From Oscillospiraceae bacterium (lineage in GTDB: Bacteria > Bacillota > Clostridia > Oscillospirales > Oscillospiraceae): a stretch of 13,641 bases of DNA. Both the position numbers and the translations under genes were made by a program. The stretch covers positions 1-13,641 of the forward strand of contig JAFSZQ010000037.1 in the NCBI GenBank assembly GCA_017458885.1, read 5' to 3'. The stretch's first letter is position 1. Each line of letters opens with the position of its first letter. Of this stretch, positions 5,891-12,882 are shown piece after piece. A model generated the notes under the pieces. That model was not told the DNA's origin, ran no database searches, and saw nothing but the letters and a program-made list of their open reading frames with translations.

Positions 5891-7072
5891 ATGATGAAAG
5901 ACCGCAAGATATACTGCATGAACCCCATCGCGGAGGTCGGCACGCGCCGCTTCCGCAAGGGCTATACCCTCGTGGATACGCCGGACGAGGCGGCGGGCAT
6001 CCTCGTGCGCTCCGCCGAGATGAAGGACATGGCGTTCCCGCGCGGGCTGCGCGCCATCGCGCGCGCGGGCGCGGGCGTCAACAACATCCCCGTTGACCGC
6101 TGCACGGAGGCGGGCGTCGTCGTGTTCAACACGCCGGGCGCGAACGCGAACTCCGTCAAGGAGCTGGTCGTCGCGGCGCTGCTGCTCGCCTCGCGCGGCA
6201 TTTTGGACGGCGCCGCGTGGGTGCGCGCGAACGCGGAAAACGCCGCCGTCGCCAAGGACGCGGAGGCGGCGAAAAAGCAGTTCGCCGGCAACGAGATCAT
6301 GGGCAAGACGCTCGGCGTCATCGGGCTCGGCGCGGTGGGCGTGCTGGTGGCGAACGCCGCCGTCTCGCTCGGCATGACCGTCTACGGCTACGACCCCTAC
6401 CTCTCCATCCGCTCGGCGTGGCACCTGAGCCCCGCCGTGCGCCACGCCGAGAGCGTGGAGGATATTTGCGCGCGTTGCGGCTATATCAGCATCCACGTTC
6501 CCGCGACGGATAAGACGCGCGGCATGATCGGCGCGGAGCAGATCGAAAAGATGCGCGACGGCGTGCGCTTTTTGAATTTCGCGCGCGACGCCTTGGTGGA
6601 CGAGGAAGCGATGGCGGCGGCATTGGAGCGCGGCAAGGTGCGCTGCTACATCAGCGATTTCGCGAACCCCGCGAGCGTGCGGATGAAGAACGCCGTCGTG
6701 CTGCCGCACCTCGGCGCGTCCACGCTCGAGGCGGAGGACAACTGCGCCGTCATGGCGGCCGACGAGCTGCAGGACTACCTCGACAACGGGAACATCTCCC
6801 ACTCGGTCAACTTCCCCGAGGTGAACGCCGGCGTCTGCGAGACGGAGGCGCGCGTCGCGGTGCTGCACCGCAACGTGCCGAATATGCTCTCCCAGATCAC
6901 GACGTTCTTCGGCAACCACGCGCTGAACATCGAAAACCTCGCCAACAAGGCGCGCGGCGACTACGCCTACACGCTGCTCGACCTCGCGCACCCGATGCCG
7001 CGCGACACGGTGCAGGCGCTCGAGCGGATCGACGGCGTGCTGCGCGTGCGGCGCATCTTCGAGCGGGGGTGA
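5891..7072 (+). CDS. serA: D-3-phosphoglycerate dehydrogenase with C-terminal ACT domain
   Basis: 393 residues. A D-2-hydroxyacid dehydrogenase that should oxidise 3-phosphoglycerate with NAD, the first step of serine synthesis. The N-terminal substrate part contains RAGAGVNNIPVDRC and NTPGANANSVKELV; the NAD fold has GVIGLGAVG (142-150); the catalytic region has NFARDALVD (Arg232) and PHLGAST (His273). The C-terminal 70 residues (VAVLHRNVPNMLSQITTFF onward) form an ACT domain, a usual serine sensor. The Glu of the common Arg-Glu-His triad is not visible: the place normally occupied by a DVFxxEP-like motif reads SDFANPAS. A relaxed version of this motif is, from memory, common in the short clostridial SerA group. 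ATG codons at 5891 and 5894 are both possible; AAGGAAG lies about eight bases before the first. It is a single-gene unit with its own promoter and terminator. Confidence 0.9.
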   Translation: MMKDRKIYCMNPIAEVGTRRFRKGYTLVDTPDEAAGILVRSAEMKDMAFPRGLRAIARAGAGVNNIPVDRCTEAGVVVFNTPGANANSVKELVVAALLLASRGILDGAAWVRANAENAAVAKDAEAAKKQFAGNEIMGKTLGVIGLGAVGVLVANAAVSLGMTVYGYDPYLSIRSAWHLSPAVRHAESVEDICARCGYISIHVPATDKTRGMIGAEQIEKMRDGVRFLNFARDALVDEEAMAAALERGKVRCYISDFANPASVRMKNAVVLPHLGASTLEAEDNCAVMAADELQDYLDNGNISHSVNFPEVNAGVCETEARVAVLHRNVPNMLSQITTFFGNHALNIENLANKARGDYAYTLLDLAHPMPRDTVQALERIDGVLRVRRIFERG

Positions 7073-7110
7073 GCTGCTCCCTCCGGCGCGCCGCAACCCG
7101 ATGCGCGAAC

Positions 7111-7145
7111 AAAGATCCCGAAGCGGAGACTTCGGGATCTTTTTC
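7111..7145 (+). terminator. Rho-independent terminator after serA
   Basis: A 13-bp stem (7111-7123 with 7130-7142) with a CGGAGA loop, the right arm running into a T-run that ends at 7144. It lies about 40 bases after the serA stop. Confidence 0.9.
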
Positions 7146-7203
7146 TTGCCTTGTGCGCAAAATTTGATGGAAACACAAGATATGGCGTATTTTTTCGGGG
7201 AAC

Positions 7204-7272
7204 TTGTCGTTATGTCATCCGATTGTCGAATTATGTCGAAAACAGGGGAACGATTCTCGTCCGCATCGACAA
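7204..7272. promoter_or_regulatory. Cluster of Spo0A binding sites (0A boxes) upstream of spo0A
   Basis: The known 0A box is TTGTCGAA. An exact copy is at 7223-7230 and ATGTCGAA (7 of 8) at 7233-7240, spaced 10 bases apart, one helical turn. Weaker copies are TTGTCGTT at 7204-7211 and, on the minus strand, TTGTCGAT at 7272-7265. All lie 130-190 bases before the spo0A start codon, so autoregulation is likely. Matches are by eye; no scoring was done. Confidence 0.65.
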
Positions 7273-7280
7273 GATTTTGC

Positions 7281-7310
7281 TTGAAAAATGCTGCCGGATT
7301 GTGCTACTTT
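7281..7310 (+). promoter_or_regulatory. Candidate promoter of spo0A
   Basis: TTGAAA (7281-7286), 18 bases, then TACTTT (7305-7310). It lies just downstream of the 0A boxes and about 80 bases before the start codon. The -10 match is mediocre; a second, weaker candidate (TTGATG ... TATTTT) lies upstream of the boxes. Confidence 0.4.
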
Positions 7311-7397
7311 ATAGCCAAGCAAAACGAAGACGTCCGTTTTTTGCCGCAATGGGCGGATGGCGCCGCCGCCCGATAACACGGAAAGGATTTTTTTGTC

Positions 7398-8153
7398 ATG
7401 GAAAATCAGGTCACAGTCGTTATCGCGGATGCTAATGAGGAGTTTCGTGCCATGCTGCGCGAGAACGTGGAGGAGACGGGCGAATTCAAGGTGGTCGGGA
7501 CGGCGGGCGACGGTTACGCCGCGCTCCGTCTCGTGGAGGAGCGGAAGCCGCAGCTTCTGCTCAGCGAGGTGCTGCTGCCGGAACTGGACGGCTTCGGGCT
7601 GCTCGACCGCATGGCGGCGCTGGAGACGCGGCCCAAAACGATCCTGATCTCGGCGATGTACCGCGGCGAGCTGGTCGCGCGGGCGATGGAGCGGGACGTG
7701 TCGTTTTTCATGCCGAAGCCGTTTGAGTTCGGTTCCCTGCTCGAGCGGATGCGCCAGATCGCCGGCTCCGGCGCGGCGGGGGAGGAGGACGAGCTTCACG
7801 CCCTGCAGCGCCAGGTGACCGCCGTGATCCACGAGGTCGGCGTCCCCGCGCACATCAAGGGCTACCAGTATGTGCGCGAGGCGATCGTCATCGCCGTGCA
7901 GGACATGGAGGTCATCAACGCGGTGACGAAGGTGCTCTATCCCGAGGTCGCCAAGCGTTACAACACCACGCCGAGCCGCGTCGAGCGCGCCGTGCGCCAC
8001 GCCATCGAGGTCGCGTGGGACCGCGGCGATCTGGAGACGCTGCAGCGGTACTTCGGCTACACGGTGTCGAACACGAAGGGCAAGCCCACGAACAGCGAGT
8101 TCATCGCGATGATCGCGGACAAGATCCGATTAGAGGGCAGGCACAGGGCATAA
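7398..8153 (+). CDS. spo0A: Stage 0 sporulation protein A with an altered phosphorylation site
   Basis: 251 residues: receiver domain (about 5-122), a short linker, and the Spo0A-specific DNA-binding domain (about 140-250). The latter is nearly textbook: [38 protein letters not shown] (recognition helix region, 190-207) and [20 protein letters not shown]. The receiver keeps Ser85 and Lys107 (SAMY and MPKPF), but the phospho-accepting Asp is Glu57 in LLLSEVLLP, codon GAG at 7566-7568, and the acidic pair reads Asp11-Ala12 instead of Asp-Asp. Spo0A is the master regulator of sporulation entry and is normally activated by phosphorelay. This one probably cannot accept phosphate and might be always on (Glu mimicking phospho-Asp), switched otherwise, or degenerating. 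The start has AAAGGA 10 bases upstream. It is transcribed alone with 0A boxes upstream. Confidence 0.95.
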   Translation: MENQVTVVIADANEEFRAMLRENVEETGEFKVVGTAGDGYAALRLVEERKPQLLLSEVLLPELDGFGLLDRMAALETRPKTILISAMYRGELVARAMERDVSFFMPKPFEFGSLLERMRQIAGSGAAGEEDELHALQRQVTAVIHEVGVPAHIKGYQYVREAIVIAVQDMEVINAVTKVLYPEVAKRYNTTPSRVERAVRHAIEVAWDRGDLETLQRYFGYTVSNTKGKPTNSEFIAMIADKIRLEGRHRA

Positions 8154-8180
8154 CGCGCGGCTCACTGCGAGAGCCGCGCG
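8154..8180. terminator. GC-rich hairpin after spo0A
   Basis: A 10-bp perfect stem (8154-8163 with 8171-8180) with a 7-base loop immediately follows the spo0A stop. No T-run follows on either strand, so termination is uncertain. It would also sit at the end of a possible small minus-strand gene. Confidence 0.5.
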
Positions 8181-8275
8181 GGCAGGTCGGCGCGCGCCGG
8201 CAGAAAACGGCGGAACTCCACCGTGTCGCGGAAATCCGCTTCAAACGGCGGTGTCTGATTGACGTGAAAGCTCAT
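8162..8275 (-). CDS. Possible small protein of 37 residues, unknown
   Basis: A short open frame on the minus strand (ATG at 8275-8273, stop at 8164-8162) encodes MSFHVNQTPPFEADFRDTVE followed by an Arg-, Pro- and Ala-rich end. A convincing ribosome site (GAGGGGG, seven bases before the ATG) is the main support. The stop lies inside the hairpin that ends spo0A. It is not recognised as any family, and in such GC-rich sequence a frame of this length can arise by chance. Confidence 0.25.
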   Translation of the reverse strand: MSFHVNQTPPFEADFRDTVEFRRFLPARADLPARLSQ

Positions 8276-8426
8276 CCAGGTACCCCCTCATGTGCTGCAT
8301 AAACTCCTCGCGGGTCAACCGCCTGTCCGTTGCCGCCGCCTCTGCGTCGGCTTCGTCGAGCGCGCGCTCTTGCCTTTTTCTCCCGTTTGTGTTAGTATCC
8401 TGTTCGACGCCGCGTTCGCGGCGCAT
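8241..8426 (-). CDS. Possible small protein of up to 61 residues, unknown
   Basis: A minus-strand frame overlapping the 37-residue frame. The C-terminal part LTREEFMQHMRGYLDELSRQ could form an amphipathic helix and looks more protein-like than the Arg-rich N-terminus. No ribosome site precedes the ATG at 8426, and the frame runs across the plus-strand promoter of the next gene. Both small frames together fill an otherwise gene-free gap of 296 bases. Not recognised; a chance frame is the likelier explanation. Confidence 0.15.
   Translation of the reverse strand: MRRERGVEQDTNTNGRKRQERALDEADAEAAATDRRLTREEFMQHMRGYLDELSRQSDTAV
8370..8398 (+). promoter_or_regulatory. Promoter of the GH26-like gene
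   Basis: TTGCCT (8370-8375), 17 bases, then TAGTAT (8393-8398), with a transcript start expected near 8405 and GGGAGG just before the start codon at 8450. Confidence 0.6.
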
Positions 8427-8449
8427 ATCGATGCAAACGGGAGGGAATC

Positions 8450-10648
8450 ATGAAAAAACGGTTGTCTTTCGCGCTGGCGCTCGTGATGGCGCTTGCGCTG
8501 CTGCCTGCTCCGGCGTTCGCCGCCGGAGGCTTTGAGGAGGCGCTGGAACAGGTCGTCGTCTCCGCGCCGAAGGCGACAAAGTCGAGCGTGTGGGGCTACT
8601 ACACCGGCTCGAACGGCGCGGTCGCAAAGCAGGCGGCGGGCGATTACGCCGGAGCGATCACGGACTATGCCGCCGTCATCCAGTATATGCGCGGCAACAC
8701 GGACGCGGACAGCGCGATCAACGTCATCAACGCCTACCGCGAGATCGCCAATTGCTACGGCTCGCTCGGGCAGTACGGCATGGCGTCCGCCGCGTGGCGC
8801 GCCGCCGCGCGGCGGTGCGCGGCGTATATGATCGCGTTCCCCAACGGGGAGGACAAGCTGCAGGAGCAGGTCTCCTACGAGCGCAACGCCGACGCGCTGG
8901 ACACGAAAACGGAGCTCTACCTCAAGACGGACGACGCGAGCCTCGGCAGCGGGAAGTACTTCAAGGCGCCGGGCGAGTCGGTCAACGGTCTGGTGCCTGG
9001 CATCTACGCGGAAGCCGATCCCAGGCTGCACGACGCCTACAGCTCGTCGAAACGCTACTGGAACGAGTTCCCCGCCGTCGTCGGCGTGACCGCCGGCGTC
9101 TACCTGCTGTATCTGGACTACGGCAAGCCGCTGTCCGCCTACCAGTCGCACGTCACCGCCGCGAAGGAGAAGGGCTTCGCCATCCAGCTCGCGCTGCAGC
9201 CGCGCAGCGGCGTCGGCATGGTCAAGGAGGGCGACGGCTACCTCCGCGAACTGGCACAGGCGATGGAGAGCAGCGGCGTGCAGTTCTACGTCCGCTTTGC
9301 CGGCGAGATGAACGACGCCTCCGGCGGCAACTCCTGGTTCACCGAGAACACGCAGGAGTACATCAAGGCGTTCCGCACGGTCGCGGACGCGGTGCACACC
9401 TACGCGCCGTCGGCGGCGATGGTCTGGGCGCCGAACTACTACCCCAGCTACAACATCAACGACTACTACCCCGGCGACGCCTATGTGGACTTCGTGGGCA
9501 TCTCGCTCTACATGAGCTACAGCCCCGAGCTTGACCCGCTGGGGCAGAACGAGGACAACCGCCGCTGGATCGACGAGATGGACTACCTCTACTCCCAGTA
9601 CGGGGACCGCAAGCCCATCATGATCACCGAGGGCGCGGTCTGCCTCGCCACCGTCGGCGGCGTCGACCTCACCGACTTCGCCGTGCGGCAGCTCAAGGAT
9701 CTGTTCCTCTATCTGCCGATCCGCTATCCGAACGTGAAGCTCATGGTCTGGTTCGGCGGACACGACGAGGTGGGCGACAACGTGTACGACTACCTCACCG
9801 CCAACCAGACGGTGATGAACGCCTACCGCGACGCGCTGACGGGCAGTCCCAGCGTGCTGGCGTCCGTGAAGGCGGCGGCAGCGCCGGTGTACTATGGGCG
9901 TCTGGCGTCCGGCTCCGCCGTCCCCGACGGAAGCGTGACCCTGTGCGGCTACGTCAAGGGCGTCAAGCCCATTGCCGCCGTGCGCTACGCGATCAACGGC
10001 GCCAAGCTCGGCGACGTCTACGCCGCGCCGTTCCAGATCACGGCGGACTTCTCCGCCTACCGCGGGCAGACCGTGGAGGTGACGGTGACCTCGTTCTACG
10101 CCGGCGGCGTGACGGCGGGGCAGGAGACGTTCTCCCTGCGCGTTGCCGGAGCCGCGTCCGCCGCGCCCGCGACGCCGCCTGCGCCCGCGAAGGGCGGCAC
10201 GGCGTACGAGCGTTCCCAGACGATCGAGCTGGACGGCAAGAGCGTGACGCTGCCCGCCTACGCGCTCAAGGACGGCAAGGGCGGCGAGACGAACTACGTC
10301 AAGCTGCGCGACCTCGCGAGCCTGCTGAATGACACGACGGCGCGGTTCAACGTCGGCTGGGACGAGGCGGCGAACGCCGTGACCGTCACGTCGAAGACCG
10401 CCTACGCCGCGAACGGCAGCGAGATGACGACGCCGTTCTCGGGCGACCGGAGCTACCAGGAGAACACCGCGGCGGTGCTGCTCGACGGCGCGGCGGCGGA
10501 GCTCGCGGGCATCGTGCTGACCGACAGCAAGGGCGGCGGCTACACATATTTCAAGCTGCGCGACGTGGGCAAGGCGCTGGGCTTCAACGTCGGCTGGAGC
10601 GAGGCGCGCGGCATCTACCTTGAGAGCGATCGGCCCTACGCGGGATAA
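8450..10648 (+). CDS. Secreted GH26-like glycoside hydrolase with C-terminal stalk domain
   Basis: 732 residues. MKKR plus a hydrophobic stretch and APAFA form a signal peptide with likely cleavage after residue 24. Residues about 55-160 are helical with a TPR-like look (AGDYAGAITDYAAVI, LGQYGMASAAWRAA). Residues about 170-460 resemble a GH26 beta/alpha barrel: YVRFAGEMND gives the candidate acid/base Glu286, VDFVGISLYM is the next barrel strand, and IMITEGAV gives the candidate nucleophile Glu394. Residues about 475-566 look like an Ig-like domain, then comes an Ala/Pro linker (567-582), then a copper-amine-oxidase-N-like stalk module (586-732) with two related KLRD motifs at 616-622 and 700-706. 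GH26 enzymes mostly cut beta-mannans or mixed-linkage glucans; the substrate cannot be told here. It has its own promoter and terminator, with no sugar transporter nearby. Confidence 0.8.
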   Translation: MKKRLSFALALVMALALLPAPAFAAGGFEEALEQVVVSAPKATKSSVWGYYTGSNGAVAKQAAGDYAGAITDYAAVIQYMRGNTDADSAINVINAYREIANCYGSLGQYGMASAAWRAAARRCAAYMIAFPNGEDKLQEQVSYERNADALDTKTELYLKTDDASLGSGKYFKAPGESVNGLVPGIYAEADPRLHDAYSSSKRYWNEFPAVVGVTAGVYLLYLDYGKPLSAYQSHVTAAKEKGFAIQLALQPRSGVGMVKEGDGYLRELAQAMESSGVQFYVRFAGEMNDASGGNSWFTENTQEYIKAFRTVADAVHTYAPSAAMVWAPNYYPSYNINDYYPGDAYVDFVGISLYMSYSPELDPLGQNEDNRRWIDEMDYLYSQYGDRKPIMITEGAVCLATVGGVDLTDFAVRQLKDLFLYLPIRYPNVKLMVWFGGHDEVGDNVYDYLTANQTVMNAYRDALTGSPSVLASVKAAAAPVYYGRLASGSAVPDGSVTLCGYVKGVKPIAAVRYAINGAKLGDVYAAPFQITADFSAYRGQTVEVTVTSFYAGGVTAGQETFSLRVAGAASAAPATPPAPAKGGTAYERSQTIELDGKSVTLPAYALKDGKGGETNYVKLRDLASLLNDTTARFNVGWDEAANAVTVTSKTAYAANGSEMTTPFSGDRSYQENTAAVLLDGAAAELAGIVLTDSKGGGYTYFKLRDVGKALGFNVGWSEARGIYLESDRPYAG

Positions 10649-10651
10649 GCG

Positions 10652-10683
10652 AACAAAAAAGCGGCGAGAGCCGCTTTTTTGTT
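10652..10683 (+). terminator. Rho-independent terminator after the GH26-like gene
   Basis: GCGGC-GAGA-GCCGC (10661-10674), extended by an A-run before and a T-run after to a 14-bp stem (10652-10665 with 10670-10683). The symmetry allows action in both directions. Confidence 0.93.
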
Positions 10684-10709
10684 TGTCCGCGGTTTTTGAC
10701 AAATTTCCC

Positions 10710-10738
10710 TTGACTTTTCATGCGCAATGAGGTAAACT
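10710..10738 (+). promoter_or_regulatory. Promoter of the ylxM-ffh-rpsP-khpA-rimM operon
   Basis: TTGACT (10710-10715), 17 bases, TAAACT (10733-10738). A second TTGACA sits 14 bases upstream of this -35 box but has no good partner. Confidence 0.65.
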
Positions 10739-10747
10739 GGCTTTTGT

Positions 10748-10769
10748 TGTAAAGCGATACCACTTTACA
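10748..10769. promoter_or_regulatory. Inverted repeat at the operon transcript start, possible operator
   Basis: TGTAAAG (10748-10754) and CTTTACA (10763-10769) form a perfect 7-bp inverted repeat around 8 bases, right at or just after the predicted transcript start near 10745. It could bind a dimeric repressor or fold as a 5' hairpin in the mRNA. No known regulator motif was matched. Confidence 0.35.
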
Positions 10770-10796
10770 CAAAATCTCACCGAGGAGGGGATCCCT

Positions 10797-11162
10797 GTGA
10801 AGAACCAGACGTTCCGCATGACCATGCTCTTCGACTTTTACGGGGAACTTCTGACAGAGAGACAAAAGGAGTTTTACCAGCTCTACTACGACGAAGACCT
10901 GTCGCTTTCCGAGATCGCGGAGAACTACGGCATCTCCCGCCAGGGCGTGCGCGACGTGATCGTCCGTGCCGAGGCGTACATGACCGAGATCGAGGACAAG
11001 ACGGGGCTCGTCAAGCGGTTCATGCAGCTCGCGCCGCACGTCGAGGCGATCGAGAGCGCGCTCGAAGAGCTTCGCAAGCTGAACCGCCGTCTGTTCGAGG
11101 ACAAGCGCCTCGACGAGTTGTGCGCCGTCATCGGGAACGAGGCGGCGGCGCTCAAGGAGTGA
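10797..11162 (+). CDS. ylxM: YlxM, HTH protein of the signal recognition particle operon
   Basis: 121 residues, UPF0122/YlxM family. A helix-turn-helix is visible at about 36-60 (LSLSEIAENYGISRQGVRDVIVRAEAY), resembling sigma-70 region 4, followed by a charged helical C-terminus. YlxM homologues precede ffh in Firmicutes and, in streptococci, were reported to modulate the signal recognition particle. The start is GTG at 10797, supported by GAGGAGGGG six bases upstream. Next gene ffh follows after nine bases. Role inferred from family and position. Confidence 0.92.
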   Translation: MKNQTFRMTMLFDFYGELLTERQKEFYQLYYDEDLSLSEIAENYGISRQGVRDVIVRAEAYMTEIEDKTGLVKRFMQLAPHVEAIESALEELRKLNRRLFEDKRLDELCAVIGNEAAALKE

Positions 11163-11171
11163 CGAGTACTT

Positions 11172-12554
11172 ATGGCGTTTGAGGGACTTTCCGAAAAACT
11201 CAACGCGGTCTTCAAGAGCCTGCGCGGCAAGGGGCGCGTGACCGAGGAGGACGTCCGCGTCGCGATGCGCGAGATGCGCATGGCGCTGCTCGAAGCCGAC
11301 GTGAGCTATCCCGTCGTCAAGGATTTCGTCGCGCGCGTCAGCGAAAAAGCCATGGGCGCGGACGTGCTGGACAGCCTGACCCCCGCGCAGCAGGTCGTCA
11401 AGATCGTCAGCGACGAGCTGACGGCGCTCATGGGCGGCGCGAACGCGCACATCGCCTACGCATCCCAGCCGCCGAGCGTCGTGATGATGGTTGGCTTGCA
11501 GGGCGCGGGCAAGACGACGAACGTCGCCAAGCTCGCGGGGCTGCTCCGCTCGCAGCAGGGCAAGCGCCCGCTGCTCGTCGCGTGCGACGTGTACCGCCCC
11601 GCGGCGATCACGCAGCTGCAGGTCGTGGGCGCCCAGCTCGGCCTGCCCGTGTTCGAGATGGGGCAGGGCGACCCCGTGCGGATCGCGCAGGAGGCGGTGC
11701 GCCACGCCCGTGACCACGGCAACGACGTCGTGCTGCTCGACACCGCCGGACGGCTCCACATCGACGAGACGCTGATGGACGAGCTGAAGCGGATCAAGGC
11801 GGCGGTCAAGCCCAGCGAGATCCTGCTGGTTGTGGACGCGATGACCGGTCAGGACGCGGTCACCGCCGCCAAAGCCTTTGACGAGGCGCTCGGCATCGAC
11901 GGCGTGCTGCTGACGAAGCTCGACGGCGACGCCCGCGGCGGCGCGGCGCTCTCGATCCGCGCGGCGACGGGCAAGCCCATCAAGTTCATCGGCACCGGTG
12001 AAAAGCTCGACATGATCGAGCCCTTCCACCCCGATCGCATGGCCTCCCGCATCCTCGGTATGGGCGACGTGCTGTCGCTCATCGAGAAGGCGGAGCAGAC
12101 CTTTGACGAGGAGCAGGCGAAGAAGCTGGAGGAGAAGATCCGCAAGAACCGCTTCACGCTTCAGGATTACTACGATCAGCTCGTTCAGCTCAAGAAAATG
12201 GGCGATCTGAGCCAGATCGCGGACATGATGCCGGGACAGCTGGGCAAGCAGATGCAGTCCACGGAGATCGACCCGAAGATGATGGCGCACACCGAGGCCA
12301 TCATCCTTTCCATGACCCCGGAAGAGCGGGAGAATCCCAAGGTGATCGGCCCCAGCCGCAAAAAGCGCATCGCGGCGGGCTGCGGCCTCGAGGTGGTGGA
12401 CGTCAATCGGCTTTTAAAGCAGTTCGAGATGATGCAGCAGCTTACCAAACAGCTCTCCAGCGGCAAGCTGCCCAAGGGCCTCGGCGGGTTCCCGGGCCTC
12501 GGCGGCGGAGGCGGCCGCATGCACGGCTTCGGCCGCAAAAAGCGCCTGAGATAA
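11172..12554 (+). CDS. ffh: Signal recognition particle protein (SRP54 GTPase)
   Basis: 460 residues, full length. It binds signal peptides of nascent membrane proteins and delivers ribosomes to FtsY at the membrane, together with the 4.5S/6S-type SRP RNA. The N domain (1-90) is followed by the GTPase domain: G1 GLQGAGKTT (108-116), DVYRPAA (139-145), G3 DTAGR (190-194), G4 TKLDGDARGG (248-257) and GTGEK. The Met-rich M domain starts near 300 and includes the SRP RNA-binding segment SRKKRIAAGCG (395-405) and the MMQQL helix. The tail is Gly-rich with basic residues. AAGGAG lies 12 bases upstream of the ATG, inside the end of ylxM, so translation is probably coupled. Confidence 0.97.
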   Translation: MAFEGLSEKLNAVFKSLRGKGRVTEEDVRVAMREMRMALLEADVSYPVVKDFVARVSEKAMGADVLDSLTPAQQVVKIVSDELTALMGGANAHIAYASQPPSVVMMVGLQGAGKTTNVAKLAGLLRSQQGKRPLLVACDVYRPAAITQLQVVGAQLGLPVFEMGQGDPVRIAQEAVRHARDHGNDVVLLDTAGRLHIDETLMDELKRIKAAVKPSEILLVVDAMTGQDAVTAAKAFDEALGIDGVLLTKLDGDARGGAALSIRAATGKPIKFIGTGEKLDMIEPFHPDRMASRILGMGDVLSLIEKAEQTFDEEQAKKLEEKIRKNRFTLQDYYDQLVQLKKMGDLSQIADMMPGQLGKQMQSTEIDPKMMAHTEAIILSMTPEERENPKVIGPSRKKRIAAGCGLEVVDVNRLLKQFEMMQQLTKQLSSGKLPKGLGGFPGLGGGGGRMHGFGRKKRLR

Positions 12555-12620
12555 TATCGTTGATTCAATGCCAAGCATTTTATCAAAAAAAAAACACATT
12601 ATATTTGGAGGAAATTCACC

Positions 12621-12863
12621 ATGGTTAAGATTCGTCTTCGCAGAATGGGCGCCAAAAAGGCCCCTTACTATCGCGTCGTCGTCGCTGACAGCCGCTATCC
12701 CCGCGACGGCCGCTTCATCGAGGAGCTGGGCACCTACAATCCCTGCGTCAGCCCCGCTGAGATCAAGATCGACACCGATCGCGCTCTTGAGTGGATCAAG
12801 ACCGGCGCTCAGCCCACCGAGACCGTCCGCGCGCTTCTGAAGAGAGTCGGCGCGCTCAACTAA
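12621..12863 (+). CDS. rpsP: 30S ribosomal protein S16
   Basis: 80 residues, complete. It opens [20 protein letters not shown], the typical S16 start, followed by [13 protein letters not shown]. The protein helps assemble the small ribosomal subunit. A strong GGAGG lies 12 bases before the ATG. The 66-base gap behind ffh is A/T-rich, unlike the rest of the window, and holds a run of 10 As (12585-12594). Codon choice is less GC-extreme than in the neighbours, as expected of a highly expressed ribosomal gene. No hairpin separates it from ffh, so it belongs to the same operon. Confidence 0.97.
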   Translation: MVKIRLRRMGAKKAPYYRVVVADSRYPRDGRFIEELGTYNPCVSPAEIKIDTDRALEWIKTGAQPTETVRALLKRVGALN

Positions 12864-12882
12864 AGCGGGGGTCGTTCAGAAT

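Noticed and set aside
5162-7096. 644-residue minus-strand frame opposite the SSB-like and serA genes
   Set aside because: Same antisense composition bias. It crosses the SSB-like gene's terminator and the serA promoter.
7318-7342. Hairpin with T-run in the spo0A leader as an attenuator
   Set aside because: The stem is only about 6-8 bp, A/T-rich and imperfect. A GC hairpin at 7351-7371 is also short. Neither is strong enough to call.
7101-7435. Two overlapping open frames between serA and spo0A
   Set aside because: They run through the serA terminator and the 0A boxes, have no ribosome site and show no protein-like pattern.
8315-10702. 795-residue minus-strand open frame opposite the GH26-like gene
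   Set aside because: The composition (Arg, Val, His, Asp-rich) has no domain pattern, and it covers a promoter and a terminator of the well-supported plus-strand gene.
10746-10762. Catabolite-repression (cre) site upstream of ylxM
   Set aside because: AAAGCGATACCA resembles part of the cre consensus, but the leading TG is misplaced by one base and other positions mismatch. The symmetric TGTAAAG/CTTTACA repeat explains the sequence better.
12568-12840. 90-residue frame overlapping rpsP
   Set aside because: A shifted frame of rpsP including the poly-A tract. rpsP itself is unmistakable.
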